Origin: Acanthaster planci | Lineage: Eukaryota; Echinodermata; Asteroidea; Valvatida; Acanthasteridae | Reading direction: 5' to 3' | Length of the DNA: 64,000 nt | Assembly (NCBI RefSeq): GCF_001949145.1 | Contig: NW_019091385.1 | Span: 2,724,885-2,788,884 of the forward strand | In this document: in pieces, positions 10,232 to 22,660 of the stretch | Layout of the letters: each line of letters starts with the position of its first letter | Position numbering within the stretch: the first letter of the stretch is position 1 | The notes under the pieces: generated by a model | What the model was told of the DNA's origin: nothing | Databases searched by the model: none | The model's input: the letters and a program-made list of their open reading frames with translations, nothing else | Position numbers and translations under genes: made by a program

Positions 10232-13200
10232 AATGTATAATGTATCTGATTGAGAATTTCTACACGTCCGAGATGTTTGAAAATACAAATTGCTTCTGAT
10301 TTCTTGTAGAAATAGCCAGAGAGACAGAATTACCTGGAAGGCACAGACTAACCTACAGGGAGACAGAATTGACTTATTGTCATTTGTGAGTTAGCCATGC
10401 CCTTCAGACAACCTTGTGGCAATTTTGTACATTGAATTTTGTTTTTGATCTTGCACATCCTGCGTTCATTTTGCATCATGTAATTGGGCAACATTTCACA
10501 AATTTTAGCATGACAGGTCAATTAACAGGTCAGGGGAAACTTTTTCCCTGTTAAGCTAAACCCACTTTCAGTGGTATGCATGATTTCAAATGGGGTTGGG
10601 TGCAAACTAGTGAAAATGCCCTTCACTAATTGAATCTGTTATGGCTGGAGCTGACTATGACATGCGCACTGGCTAGCAGCTGCAGCCACTGATTATAGAC
10701 GCGTGTGCTGCTCTGAGCCACAGCCACTTGATTCAGGGACAGACACGGACACTGACACTGTTGTCCAACAAAGGGCCCTCTTGGTTCAACGACGAGGACG
10801 AGTCACCATGCAAGATCGTAGAAAAAGCCACAACACCAAATGTAAGCATGTACTGTACATGTAACCAATGGTAAAGGCACTGCAAAGCCCATACCTGTCA
10901 TAATTTTGATCCGACACCCGAGCTGAACGAGAGCGGCGACATCGTTGGCTGTGAAATAATGACACACCTGCATACAAAAGAGGTACATTTCATAAATGGA
11001 ATAGCATTGGTTCTTTGGTCTATTTCTCTGTGGCTTATTACTACTGTTTGTTGGTGTCTATCCCTTTTCTTCCGACAATAACGTTTTGTGACATATCTTC
11101 CAGGAAGTACATGTACACGTATCAACTTGAAATATGCCTGAATTATAACATCATCAGGTATGTGTATTAACTTACAAGTGATTTCAGTATCTGGAAATAA
11201 CCCAGACACAGCAGCACTTTTCCACAACCTACTATATTTACTAAAATATCAAAAACGGTACCGAGTACTGAAAGGAGTTGATGTCATTGTGTCTAATAGT
11301 ATTGAGAGTGGAATGCAAACCACAATACAAAGTTGACAACATCCTGACATGAAAAAGTACACTTCAGCAGCACAGTAGGAGGGTATTTTTCTTTTTCTTA
11401 ATACATCTGCCTTACTTGCATTATACCAAACTGCAAATTTAAGTAATCTATGTAAATTTGTGTCATTGTGACTCAAACTTTCAAAACAAACTCTGAATAT
11501 CAGTATGTCTTTATTACAATAATAGACTTATTTGTGACTGGATTTTTACACAACTGACGAATGTCCTGTCCAAATGCCACAGAGACTTGTGTTGTTCATT
11601 TAAATTCTCCAAATATAACAGACGTAAAAACATTCCAATTCTCTCACTGACGTGAAATGGTAATGGAAAAAGTGCCATTTTAAGATATAAAATATGGCAC
11701 AAAAGGAAACTTTGAGATGCTTGGAGGCAGCAAAAATACCATTCCAACATGACCAGTCCATTAGTCTTTCCATCATTCTGAGCATTCACACACTGGCTCA
11801 AGCACGTAGCAAACAATGGTGGTTTGACCGCGTGATAATGATGTGTTTGCCGCCACCAAGAGTCCCAAAGTCTCTCACTGCAAAATACCTCAAAATGCTT
11901 CCAGTTTCCTGATCAACCCTAATTTCTTGGCGTGACCCCAAAATTTTTATCAGCAAGTTAGAAAAACAAATTTTAAAAAGTTAAAAAAAAGAAAACCTTA
12001 CTGTTGCCTTTCTGTCTTCACTAAACAACGTTTTTACATCAAAACACTTGTACTTACATGTACGTTACCAATATTTTCCACAGTTCTCTTTGGGTTTCGC
12101 TATTGCGGTGGTGAAAACATGCACAATCATGCTTAATGCGTTGAAGCAATGCTGCACTGGTTTCTGCTGCGCCGTGCCATTGCATGAGAAGGCACGATCA
12201 AAAGGCAGCAACCAGTCTACATGCAGGCATCCAAGCCAAAATAGTATCATTACACTACACTGTACATGCATGAAACTCAATAGCTGCACATTGAAAAATC
12301 TGATGTTGCAAAATTGCTGCAGGTTTCTGCATTCACAGAACTTGATCTCTTGTCTATGTATGTATTTCAGCGTTCATGAATTTAATTTGAGGTTGTATTG
12401 CCCTGTCGCAGTATAAGGTTTTATCGCCTGCCCCTCTAGATGCATCACGCATGCTTACCACTGTTGCAATATACCGACATTGTTTGCCAGTTTCCCGTAG
12501 TGATTACCTGACTAGTGTTGTCCATATTTTAGGGTGGCTTTTAGAGATATCTCAAAATGTAAAAATGCCGAGTCACAAAATACCCATAAAAGAAAATATA
12601 GCTGCATGTACGTGTAGAGAGAAAAAAGAAATTTCACTTGTTCCATTAGTGCTATAAAGGGATTTGATAACGGCAATGGGTCTTCAGCATTTTCCAGAGC
12701 AGTATGCATTTATACTGACTTCAGAAAGGCCATTTGCGTACATGATTACGTCAATTCCAGACATGTAAGGATATGTGCATGTACCATGACAATGTGTTTA
12801 AAATGTACCAACAATTATCTCTGAAAGTTTCGCATTCAGTACAAGTCAAAATACTGCATAATGATTGTGTCGTCTTGTCACACCATACATGAAGAACCAT
12901 ACATGAAGAACCAACCAAATCAAACAAAATCAAATGACAGAAAACACATTTACAAATTTGAAACTGTGCACCTCAAGTGTTTAGACGTGATGCATTTGGA
13001 GACACTGAGGTAATGTACGAGTACTTTGTGGCACATATATACATTTATGGTTTTGGGACACCTAATTTCAATGAGAATTTGAAATGTAGTCGGGAAATTT
13101 GTGCACAATTTTTATGCGGTTTACGAGGAAACTGCAAACAATCTCCTCAGCTGGTGTCTGGAAAAAATACATTCTATTTTGACAATCACTGTATTGGCAA

Positions 13201-14586
13201 CATCCCAAGGAAAAACAGAGTTACTTTTGAGAAATTTGCTTAGCCAGCGTAAAATTTCCACAGATGAAACTTTTTCATTACAAGTGCAACAAATGCGCAC
13301 TCTTCTTGAACAAACGGTACACATGGTTGACAGGTACATGTACAGTATACTTATAGCACAAATATTTCCTGTGAGGATTTCAACATTGACTACATGCAAT
13401 GGGTTGATTATTGGTGTCAAAAGAAGTACTGTTTGTATTATCTGAAACCTATGTGACAAAAAGGCAATGGGTAATCTATAAACACTGCATACTTGCAGGT
13501 CAAATCACATGTAAAGATATCTTAATCCAAATCGTAATTAGTCACGTTCTGCAAATGTGTAACATGTTCAATACCAGTTTTATTGGTTGTATTGCAGTTA
13601 GGTTTGTTTTTTGTATTGTAATGTGTACTTTGGCAAGGTACGGTACATGTACCTTATGTACATTACGTGTACTTCATTTTACCAATTTGCATTATGTTTG
13701 CACGTTTCCTATATTGAAGCAGCACAATAAATTTACTTCACCATTTCTTACTTTAATGTTGGTTCGTACTGCAGGTAAAAGCTGAATGAGAAGCGAATTT
13801 AATAGCGCGTCTCAAAATAATGTTTGCAATATTCACTTGAGGTGAAATGTGATCAACTTTTACAAATTTGCAGCAATTTGTCACCAATTCACATTCGTGT
13901 TTGTGCCAAGTGTGAACCTTAATGATGTGGTAATTTTCAGAATTGTTGGATAAGAACACTGACATCTCTATCCTAACGGACTCTTTCAAAGGTACATGTA
14001 AACATTCTGCTTGTATTGTAATGTCAGGCCCTAGAACTAGATTTGTGTATTCCATGTTACTGCAGTAAGCAAGCAGTTGACAGCAGTTTTTATATTTTTC
14101 ATTTGTGATATTTATATAGAAAACCCAGCTCTATGGCTAATGGCATAGGACGACTTTACAAATGTCCCCATAGCATGGTACTAATCATCGTCCCTTCAAA
14201 CATACAGACATGAGCAAGGTAATGTGTATGCCTATGAGATTGTATCACAAAGCTGTCAAGCTTATCTTCTTACAAGTGCTCCAAAATTGTTCCTAAACAT
14301 ATAACCAAAAATATAGACCAAGGGATCTTACGGAATTGTAAACGTACATATGTACACCCCATCACTGAAACTACAGGTGTGTACGTAACCCAGGCCAGCA
14401 TTGTACATGTACAACGTACATGTACACCATGAACGGAGATTGACCGCATGGCATTCTACACACTGCCGAACGAACACAATTACAATGCAACACTAGCATG
14501 ACTAGGCTGGTTCCACCACGAGGTCGATATAAATAAACCAAAATACAACTCATACATGCAGATCATCCACGATTCAAAGCCCTTAC

Positions 14587-14900
14587 CACGAGTAGTAGCC
14601 TTTAAAACCAGTATCTAAATTTAGGGGTCGGTTTTTGGCAGCTGCTGAGGAGTGATTTCTTGCTTACAAGCCGTAGAATATAGCACTTCGTGCAAACTTT
14701 TCGAGCACGCTATTCAATGCATGCACTGCAAGAATGTCAAACGTAAACTTTCGTCCCGAAATAACTGCCCAAAATCACTCTGTGCATTACCTGAACTATC
14801 AGTACAACTCAATCAATTGTGCAGAAACTGTTATCATACCATAATATTGGCTGCCATGACTTCCAAGGTACCACACGTGGAAGAAAATCGACTAGATTTT
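14587..14900 (-). other. Candidate first (5' UTR) exon region of the MGA-like gene
   Basis: Reading the minus strand down from the promoter-like block, the first good splice donor is ACTCGTG|GTAAGGG, with the exon ending at 14587. The transcription start is not defined, so the right boundary is arbitrary. The region has short ATG frames only. It would splice to the acceptor at 8026. Low confidence: the donor may be fortuitous. Confidence 0.3.
14874..14879. promoter_or_regulatory. E-box CACGTG (1)
   Basis: A perfect palindromic CACGTG in the context ccaCACGTGga. This is the core site of MAX-family bHLH dimers, including MGA-MAX. Confidence 0.6.
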
Positions 14901-14946
14901 GAACGAAACTACTTCCAGTCATCCGCGTCCACGGCGATATATCTCT

Positions 14947-14955
14947 CCGCCATTT
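14947..14955 (-). promoter_or_regulatory. YY1-like site
   Basis: The minus strand reads AAATGGCGG, matching the core of the YY1 consensus AANATGGCGGC. It sits about 20 bp from the ZNF143-like site. Confidence 0.4.
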
Positions 14956-14969
14956 CCTATGCAGCATGT

Positions 14970-14990
14970 AGCAATGCATTTTGGGAATGT
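14970..14990 (-). promoter_or_regulatory. ZNF143/Staf-like element
   Basis: The minus strand reads ACATTCCCAAAATGCATTGC, close to the vertebrate ZNF143 element (core TTCCCAGAATGCATTG). This element is usually close to transcription starts. A CRE-like TGACGTTA lies next to it at 14993-15000. Confidence 0.45.
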
Positions 14991-15020
14991 AATGACGTTA
15001 CAGCTAGCGCGAATTCCCTG

Positions 15021-15039
15021 CACGTGGTGAGGTCACGTG
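15021..15039. promoter_or_regulatory. Paired E-boxes CACGTG (2 and 3)
   Basis: Two perfect CACGTG sites at 15021-15026 and 15034-15039 are separated by 7 bp, in the context CACGTGgtgaggtCACGTG. Paired spacing could allow cooperative MAX-family binding. This is an inference from motif presence. Confidence 0.6.
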
Positions 15040-16082
15040 AGTTGGAAAAATACTCGCGGCGAAATTGAAATTTGCATTCCATAATCGAACAGGGCTTGGG
15101 CCTCATTTGTGGGTGACTAAAGGAATCTTTTAATGGCTTCGAAAATTATAATGTTTGAAAACGATGTGACATTCCTCATAACGTACCACAGTTCCGTCAT
15201 GTGGAACTGGCTGTGGCCCAACTATATAATGCATGGTACCTAGTAGTTTAATTAAGGGCACTCGATCGGAAGCCCAGTCGGCTGGCTCGAGTTAACTCAT
15301 CAAACTGTGGTGAGCCGGGTTTGGCAAGGAAATGTTCCATGATATGATGGCAACTCCATCTACCGTATGAGAAACCTGTAGTCTCTCACAGTTTGCAGTT
15401 ACATAGAGTTACATTCCTTAACTGCATTTCAAAGACCTAATTTAGCTTTGATCACAACCGTCAACGTGATATATGAAAGTTACTTCATTTCCAGCTGATG
15501 GGCTATGGGGGAAGTGTCTCACCAATTTTTTTTCATTGAGTGAGCTGTGATTTTCTTGAGAACGCACACGGGCTGGACTTTCCCATTAGAAAGCATAGGC
15601 TCACGGTAAAGGGAATACTGTGGTATTGCGGGGCAGCCTGTAGCTAGGGGTCGGCGATCGCGAAGAGACGCCCTAACCGTGCAGAGGGACCGCACTCACG
15701 GCACGTTCTCACAGGCAATAAACCTTGACGCAGTTGTGCACTTGGCAAACAACAAAACCCGACCAATCGAAGAGGCATGCGCACACCACCTTTTCACGAG
15801 CGTAGTGATATAAATCCTACTTTGCAATGAGTGCCCCCCGGAGGTCCAGGCTAAATACCTCTATGCCCCCCCCCGTTTGAAATTTGAAGTACACGTAGGC
15901 CTACATGTACAGTAGATCTCATTATAACAAAGTTGCAGGGACCACATTCCTTTATTATAAGAGGAGTAGAACAAAGAAACTAATAACGATTCAAGAAATT
16001 GGGATTCTCGAAATTTGTTCTTTTAAACAGTGTTCTTTAAGCGAAAGTCAAACCCACAGGCCTATGCAAGCCATTATACCAG

Positions 16083-16251
16083 GCAAGATATGGGACGGAG
16101 GGGTCCCCCCTTACCTGTCCAGTCCCTACATACAGTCTAGACTATTGTTACCTATCACATCCCCCTACAAGTCTGTAAAGAATTCCCGAGATTCCGATCA
16201 AACAATGACCAACACAAAGGCGGGGGGGGTTCTCTCCGTCCCATATCTTGC
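16083..16251. repeat. Inverted repeat with perfect 18-bp arms (MITE-like)
   Basis: gcaagatatgggacggag at 16083-16100 is the exact reverse complement of 16234-16251. G/C runs just inside the arms extend the pairing imperfectly. The total of about 169 bp could fold as one hairpin. No clear target duplication is seen. Confidence 0.7.
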
Positions 16252-17018
16252 TTCAAATGCAAACCATTGTTCATCGGCTTAAATTTCGGTACTTCGACCC
16301 GGAAAAAGAGTGTTCATCCCCCGTGTATATGCCACTGGCTGTTGAACGTAAAGCCGACAAATTCGGGAAGCTAGTTCCAAATCGGTCTTGCAGACTGCAG
16401 CTGACCCATGACCATAAATGTACATATGTAACTTGACCAGTCATGTATCACAAAGGGACTATAGAACCATGCCTGAAAGATCACAAGCAATTCTCAAGTA
16501 GGAAGGGTGGGTCAAGGCGTGAGCACTGATGTTTTGCGTAGCTTTCATGTTAACTTCGCATTCGGAACAGAACTTTCTCTGACGTAGGTGATACGATCAG
16601 GATGCTCGAGATTTTTTCCCATTGTTGAAAAGTCAGTGCAGGGGTTGGCCTGAGGTATATGGCCGCAGTATAAATACCTAGACGTCCAGGGTTTTCACTT
16701 GGTATATCGTGGCCGAAGTTTGTATCAGTTAGATAGCACTGATCACCAGGCCTGAAAAAAAAGGAACGAGGGGGTTGAACACCGGTCCGGAAAAGGGTTA
16801 ACAATTGTTGAGTACTGTTATAGACGTAAAGATACGGAAAATGACACATGTGCATGCAGGAAACTGAAGTAGGCCTATGACCGAGTGAATGTGCACTGTG
16901 AACTCGAAACAGTCCTTGGCCTGTCTCTTGGAAAATTAGAGTTTTCTTTCAGTGTATGCATTATTAATTGGGAACGGGGTCATCGAACCGTGACGCCGGA
17001 CCTAAGAGGAACACTATA

Positions 17019-17366
17019 CAGGGTGTACCAGAAAAAAAAAACCCTGAGGAAAGGGGCTAATATGCCCGAACTATGAGATATGATTATAATGTATAAGGAT
17101 CTCCAAAAAGTTGAAGCAGTATTCTTTCTAATGATACCTTGATGGTATCCCTCCTGCCATGCATGACTGAACACCATCGTCTTGAAAATGGGGCATCCGA
17201 ACTCAGTTGTAACACTTTGGATAAACCAGTGAATGAGGTTGTCCTCTGTCATGCTTGTCCTGGTTGAAAGTGACATACATTATATCCCTATACATTATAA
17301 TCATATCTCATGGTTTGGGCATAATTATTAAACCCTTTCCTTGGGGTTTTTTTCTGGGACACCCTG
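17019..17366. mobile_element. Tc1/mariner-like MITE with ~80-bp terminal inverted repeats
   Basis: The left end reads CAGGGTGTACCAGAAAAAA. The right end on the opposite strand reads CAGGGTGTCCCAGAAAAAAA. The repeat continues, with small differences, through blocks such as GAGATATGATTATAATGTAT for about 80 bp. TA dinucleotides flank both ends (17017-17018, 17367-17368), the mariner target duplication. The 348-bp length and lack of a long frame indicate a non-autonomous copy. Confidence 0.75.
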
Positions 17367-18289
17367 TATACCCCTAAGTTAGCATCTTAACCAACCTATT
17401 AGTGCAACTAGTAGAAACGTCAGCAGCCATTGCATGCAAGATGATACACGCACAAACAACCTGGTGTCAAGCTTTCACATCATGATAGCATGTACAAGAC
17501 TAGGTATAACGTTTGCATGTAGTACGTAACCATTGCTAAATACAAAGACACAACGTGCCTGAATGTTCAAAGCTTCAACTAGCACGTTGTAGCTTATGGT
17601 TTTGAAACCCATTGACAATATCCGCAGTAACGAATGCAGTCATGTTACATATATGTACATGTATATCGAGTTCCGCAGCTATCAGGCTTTGCAAAGCAAA
17701 GTTCACGCCTGGCTGAACAACCAGCTAACCTCTCCCACATTAGCTAAGTGCATTGTATTGTGCTTGCGAATGAATATCCCCGGTTCCTGGGAATGAACGT
17801 TTGGAGTTCATTCGGTAAATTGTCGGGTTGGATAGTCTCAAAATGAGTGAAGCTTCCTTAAGATGCGTGTGGTGGAAAACCTGAAACAATACATGATAAG
17901 TTTGTTTGGAAATCACAGGTATGGAAATCATTCCAAGGTGGCCGAGAAGAAAACAGGTCTGAAATAAACTCGAGATATGGATTCCAAAAGGGAGATGCCA
18001 GGTTTGCATGATATGACCCATAGCCTGTGGCAGCGAATGCAAGGGGGGGGTCATTTTTGTCCACCTCAAGGTTTTGAGCCTATTCGTCAGATTCCAATTC
18101 CTTGCCAGACGTGACTGCACATATTGTGCCCCCAACATATTAAGAACAGTCAGTGCCAGAGCCTGGGAACATCGTGGTTTGGGTAAATGTGTGGAGGGTG
18201 CAAATACTTCAGAAGCACGACAGATAAGATTGGAGGGAGGGTTAATGAAATGCACACGTTGCAACTGAGCACAAAACTAAAGACAGGCG

Positions 18290-21200
18290 TAGAATCTCTT
18301 ATCTAACTAAAACATATTCTTTTCAAGATTAAAGGAAAACTTTCTTTCCTCCATTTTGTTTCAAGACCCGTTCTTTATTATCAGAGCTAATCTCAACTGA
18401 ATAAGAAAAACGCAACGCTCAGGGCGTCCACAGATTTGGCAATATACAAGTCAAAATAATACAGGGGGGAAAATCCACTTCTGTTCGAGTAATGATGGCA
18501 ATTTACTTGATTATTCAATAACAATATTACGTATTATTTCACAGTCATCGGGTAAAATGAAAACCGAAATAGGTAAAATACACAACGTCTCAATATTCAA
18601 GTCCGATACAAAATAAAGACACTCTACAGAAACTCTCTATTAGCCCAGCTAGATGAGCAATAAAAGTTGTGTTCTAAGGGAGTAAAATACAAATTGTTTA
18701 TTAAAAAAGCGTCATGACGGAATCAGATATTGCAAATTAATGATAAAACCAGCGACAAGCAAGGGCTTTGACATACCCAAATGTGTACCTAGTTATGATC
18801 CATGCATTCAATTTTAAATATTCCTCTTAATTTGAAAAAGCAATTTACTGCAAGCCTGCTAACTAGCTTAAGACCAACTCTGCATCTCGCTGTTTGTTTT
18901 ACTGACAGTAAGCAATAAAAGTACCTCTATACAACAATAAGAGTGGTCTACGAAGGAAATGGTCTAGAAAATAAAAGTAACCATAAAAACCATGAGCTGA
19001 CTTTGGCCAACTATAGCATAAAAAAGTCATTAATGAGATTTATTTGAATGTACTGATGTCACAGCAATCCATATGTCCTCACTATTTGCACAAAGCTAGT
19101 TCTGTTTTAAAGAGATTTAATCGCGGTGATTCAACCAGCAAAGCAAACAAGAAAAGTGCACGTGTATAACACCTAAAATGATTGACGGGAAAAAGATAAA
19201 AAAACAAATACGAAAGAAAAATATTCAAACAAGACAGACAGCAGAGCTAGCCATGGCAAAACAAAATTCATGCAGCGATTCTGCTAGACATGGTATTCTG
19301 CCCAACATGGTTTAAATCAAGAGTCTGGTTCCTACGTGGGAAACACATCCGAGTACAACAGAATACATTTTAATATCTGACAACCAGGTATATCAAATAC
19401 ATTTCCGAACTGTTGGGAATCAAAAACAACAAAAAGCTGCAACTGAAATCAAAAACAGTAAAAGTGCACAGCCAGTAAATCAATCAGGAAAATAGGTGTT
19501 AATTTTTGAAAAAAAAATCGGTGGTAAGTAAAACTACAGTTGGCAAACCTGTTGTGACTGTAATAATCCCCACTGCTGAGTCGATGGAGAATTAAAAAAA
19601 TCACAGGCTTAAAATGGATGGCTCACGTAGTGCGAGCCTTATATTTTATTGATGTGTGACATAACGTATATTCACATTAATTTTTTCCACTCAGTTTTAT
19701 ACTGGAGTTTAAAGTTAGTTCTTTTTGTACATCAATAAATTATTTCGAGTGAGCAGGCTAGGTATACAACTATATGATTTCAGTTCAGAGATAGCTTGCC
19801 ACGTACTAGGAAAGAGAACACAATTTTTTGATACGTACATTGAACTTCACTGCATTTGGGTAATGATTTACAATAATTAATGAGTAATGATTAATAACGA
19901 TAAAAGAAAACTAATCCGAGATTCACAAAAAACTTCCTAAATTACATTTGCCTTCAGAAATCCTTTGATTTGCTTTAACAAATCTGTTGCATACAGTAAC
20001 TCAAAAAAGTCTTGAACAAGTTGAAGTTACGAAACCCCGTTTTTGATATGTCTCTACTGCTGATTAAAGATGCTTGGGACTTCATTTATTCCAATGAAGA
20101 CCAGATCAATCAAAACAATAAACGAATTAAAAATAAACAAACGAACAAAAAATTTATAGAAAAAAATGGTTTCAAATTGACCTCTTGGTACATAGTCACA
20201 TGCTTATATCATCATGTTCCCTTGGGAGATCTGTACACAATGATCAGCTAAAAATTGCTTTTAAAAACACTCAACCAAAAAGGGAAGAGGCATTCTAAAA
20301 GAATGTACATGCTGAGTTTCTTCTCTTTTCACCCACACAACTAAAGCCACTGATTTTGCATAGACTGACATGTCGCAGCCATCTGTAATAAACTGAAATG
20401 CCAACCAGCAATGCACGACGTCTGCTACATGATACAGCCAGTCTAGTCATTCAAACAAAAAGAAGCATCTTTGGTAAAGAATGGAGCCACGGCACACGCA
20501 TAACGAAGAAAACAACTCCCTATATCATGAAGATAAAAAATTTTGATTTTTTAAATAAATTTTAAGTTACAGAACTTGGCAACATTTAAATACACACAAC
20601 TGCTCTATTGGCCTAAGCCATTGTCTCTGTACAAAAAAGTAGCAGTTTTAGGGAAAGAATTAGACTAGTTCCCTTGTCTATGTACAGCTACACATACGAA
20701 GTCTACACCATCAAGGAATGTAGTATAAATAGACGGGAGGGAGATATTTGTTTGTCATATCTTGCTAGGAAGGATGCTGTGCCTCCAAAATATCTTCAAC
20801 CCCCCCCCAATAATCTATCTTTCTGGATGAGGGATGCTTAGGCAACACACTCCTGTCTATCACTCACTGGGCTACAGTGCCAAACTGCATCCTGGGTCCA
20901 AATTAAAACTGGCCCAAAATTGGAATTGGGTTTGTCACATCTACGGCTGTGACTGAGCAAATGGGCATTCAAGATTCCTGCCTCCATCAGCAAGGGATTA
21001 CCCATATATTGGATACAGCCTCCATCAATTTCAAAGCTTAAAGGTAAATCTACTTGCCACTCCTGTGGGGCTATATATAAAACTGATCATCCACACACCC
21101 CTCATTACCTGCTGTAGAACACTGCAGCAATGAGATAACAGCAGATTCACATACCAATATATTATATACATAACTTTCGATTGTTTTTGTAATTTAACAA

Positions 21201-22550
21201 GACAGTGTATTACTGCAGTACAAATATTCCCCATTTACCAACCTTTAACACCTGCCACAGTGTTCTAAAATCAAAACAGAATTCAGTTCTTACTCTCTAC
21301 ACTCATACCAAAACCAAACTGCTGTTTTTCAAAATTTGACACAATACGATGAAGTAGACAATATTTTTAAAAGTTCTTATTTGAAATCCGTTACTTAAGC
21401 TTTACAACAAACAATTTTCTATTAAGTACAAATCTTCTGTTTTGACATTCAGTTTTCTTTGAAGAAAAAGACCACAAAGAACAGATGCCACAGACAAGGA
21501 TCTTTTCTACATCTTGTCTGCTTTTCACCGGACACTGAGTAATATTGATAATGAGGAAACACATAATTAGCTTACACTGGGAAGAGGTAGGAACCAGCAG
21601 CACAAGTGACCCGTGCCCATGAAAGGACAAAGCTGCACAAAGTTGTTTGACAGAACAGCCAAGTTCAAATGCACTGAGTTTGTTGATTTTGAAATTTAAA
21701 AAAACATCAAATGCTGACTACAGTTTTCTATCAGATTCCATATTTCAATAAATCAGTTGCAAATGTTCTTAACTTGGCAACTGCAGTGTTTGTCTTTTTG
21801 TTTAAAGTTTTTACATAAATTCTTAGCAGTTTTTAAAGTCACCTCTTTCTTGAGCTGTGCATTAATAGTGCTGTCATAAATCTGGGAAAATCCGCAATCT
21901 CAAGATTTTCACTTGATTTTGTGGGCCCATATTATGTCAGTGAAATTCTCTGCTCTCTTTGAACTTCAGGGGAGTCACAGACTAGTCAGTGAGAAGAAAG
22001 GAACTATGGTACACAGGTCTCATTGTAAGGAGAAACAAACAAACAAACATACTTTCACTTTTCATTCAAAAAAAGCCGGATTTTCAAGGGGGCATATGTA
22101 GGGCAATATTTGGGACTAGCTTCCCTCTTAACAAGCCCTTTGTTGTCTGTCCTGCTTCTAGAGTGTTATTACAGGTGGTTGTTTTATGGGGAAGAATTGG
22201 GCATTGAACATGAACAATGTTGAAAAATGTTGCATGTAACCCATTACCTTGGCGATGACATCAACCTGACTATTAAACATTGACACATCCAACAATTACA
22301 GCCTATCTTTACCTTCAAAAGGTTCAATATTTCATGACTCTACTTAATTTCCCATCAGAAATGTCTAATATGTTTGTATTATGTGCACCATTTAAAAATG
22401 TCCTGGGGTAAAAATCCTGCTAAGGGGATGCACCAGACTACATACACATTTTGGGAAAGTTCTTAAAAACTGTATGCATTTTTGTTTACATAATATCATA
22501 TATTAGTTATAAACTACTTGTATGGAGGCTAAGCAGAATTTGGGTCTATG
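18290..22550 (-). other. Probable long 3' UTR of the Rho-GAP gene
   Basis: The Rho-GAP stop codon is at 22551-22553. From there to about 18,290 the minus strand is uniformly AT-rich and T-rich with no coding or splice evidence, and composition shifts near 18,290. AATAAA occurs on the minus strand at 18374-18379, plus other candidates further upstream (e.g. AATAAAATATAAGG near 19,640), so poly(A) use and UTR length are uncertain. Confidence 0.4.
18374..18379 (-). terminator. Candidate poly(A) signal AATAAA of the Rho-GAP gene
   Basis: AATAAA on the minus strand (GATAATAAAGAACGGG), the last one before the composition change. Several upstream AATAAA copies compete. Placement is tentative. Confidence 0.25.
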
Positions 22551-22660
22551 CTAGGTGCAGCTACTTGGTCCTGGTAGTATCTCTACATAGTTTTCTGGGA
22601 TGAGGCCGGTTTTGCCATTCAGTGTTCCCAGTAGCCAGCCTTTCTCCTTTGAAGCTCTAA
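22551..22660 (-). CDS. Graf: Rho-GAP visible exon 26 (SH3, C-terminal half, stop)
   Basis: Acceptor CCCCAACACAG|TTAG. It encodes [20 protein letters not shown], then [15 protein letters not shown] and TAG at 22553-22551. [20 protein letters not shown] is nearly identical to the GRAF SH3 end. Vertebrate GRAFs stop soon after this motif; this protein has a seven-residue extension. Confidence 0.95.

Larger units (their letters stand above)
8026..14586 (-). other. Presumed large 5' intron of the MGA-like gene
   Basis: About 6.6 kb of AT-rich sequence with no supportable coding exon. In particular I saw no T-box exon on the minus strand. It contains a hAT-like inverted-repeat element (8615-10231) interrupted by a TTAA-flanked element (9147-9754), a short tandem duplication (catacatgaagaac twice near 12,890-12,912) and scattered TACATGTA words. 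The intron's right boundary rests on a candidate donor at 14,586. Confidence 0.4.
14870..15060 (-). promoter_or_regulatory. Probable promoter of the MGA-like gene
   Basis: This is a locally CpG-rich island in AT-rich surroundings. It carries three CACGTG E-boxes, a YY1-type CGCCATTT, a ZNF143/Staf-like element, a CRE-like TGACGTTA and CGCGGCG. Clusters of this kind are typical of TATA-less housekeeping promoters. Its position upstream of the MGA-like gene and downstream of the preceding gene's end fits. Transcription direction is inferred from context. Confidence 0.55.
15061..18290. other. Intergenic spacer between the MGA-like and Rho-GAP genes
   Basis: No coding exon is seen. It holds an 18-bp-arm inverted repeat (16083-16251) and a mariner-like MITE (17019-17366). 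A motif resembling the ends of the pogo-like repeats occurs near 15,912-15,960 (atctcattataacaaag ... cctttattataagagg). Confidence 0.45.

Noticed and set aside
11514-11816. 100-residue minus-strand frame in the MGA 5' intron
   Set aside because: No similarity to a T-box or other domain, and low-complexity hydrophobic content typical of chance frames.
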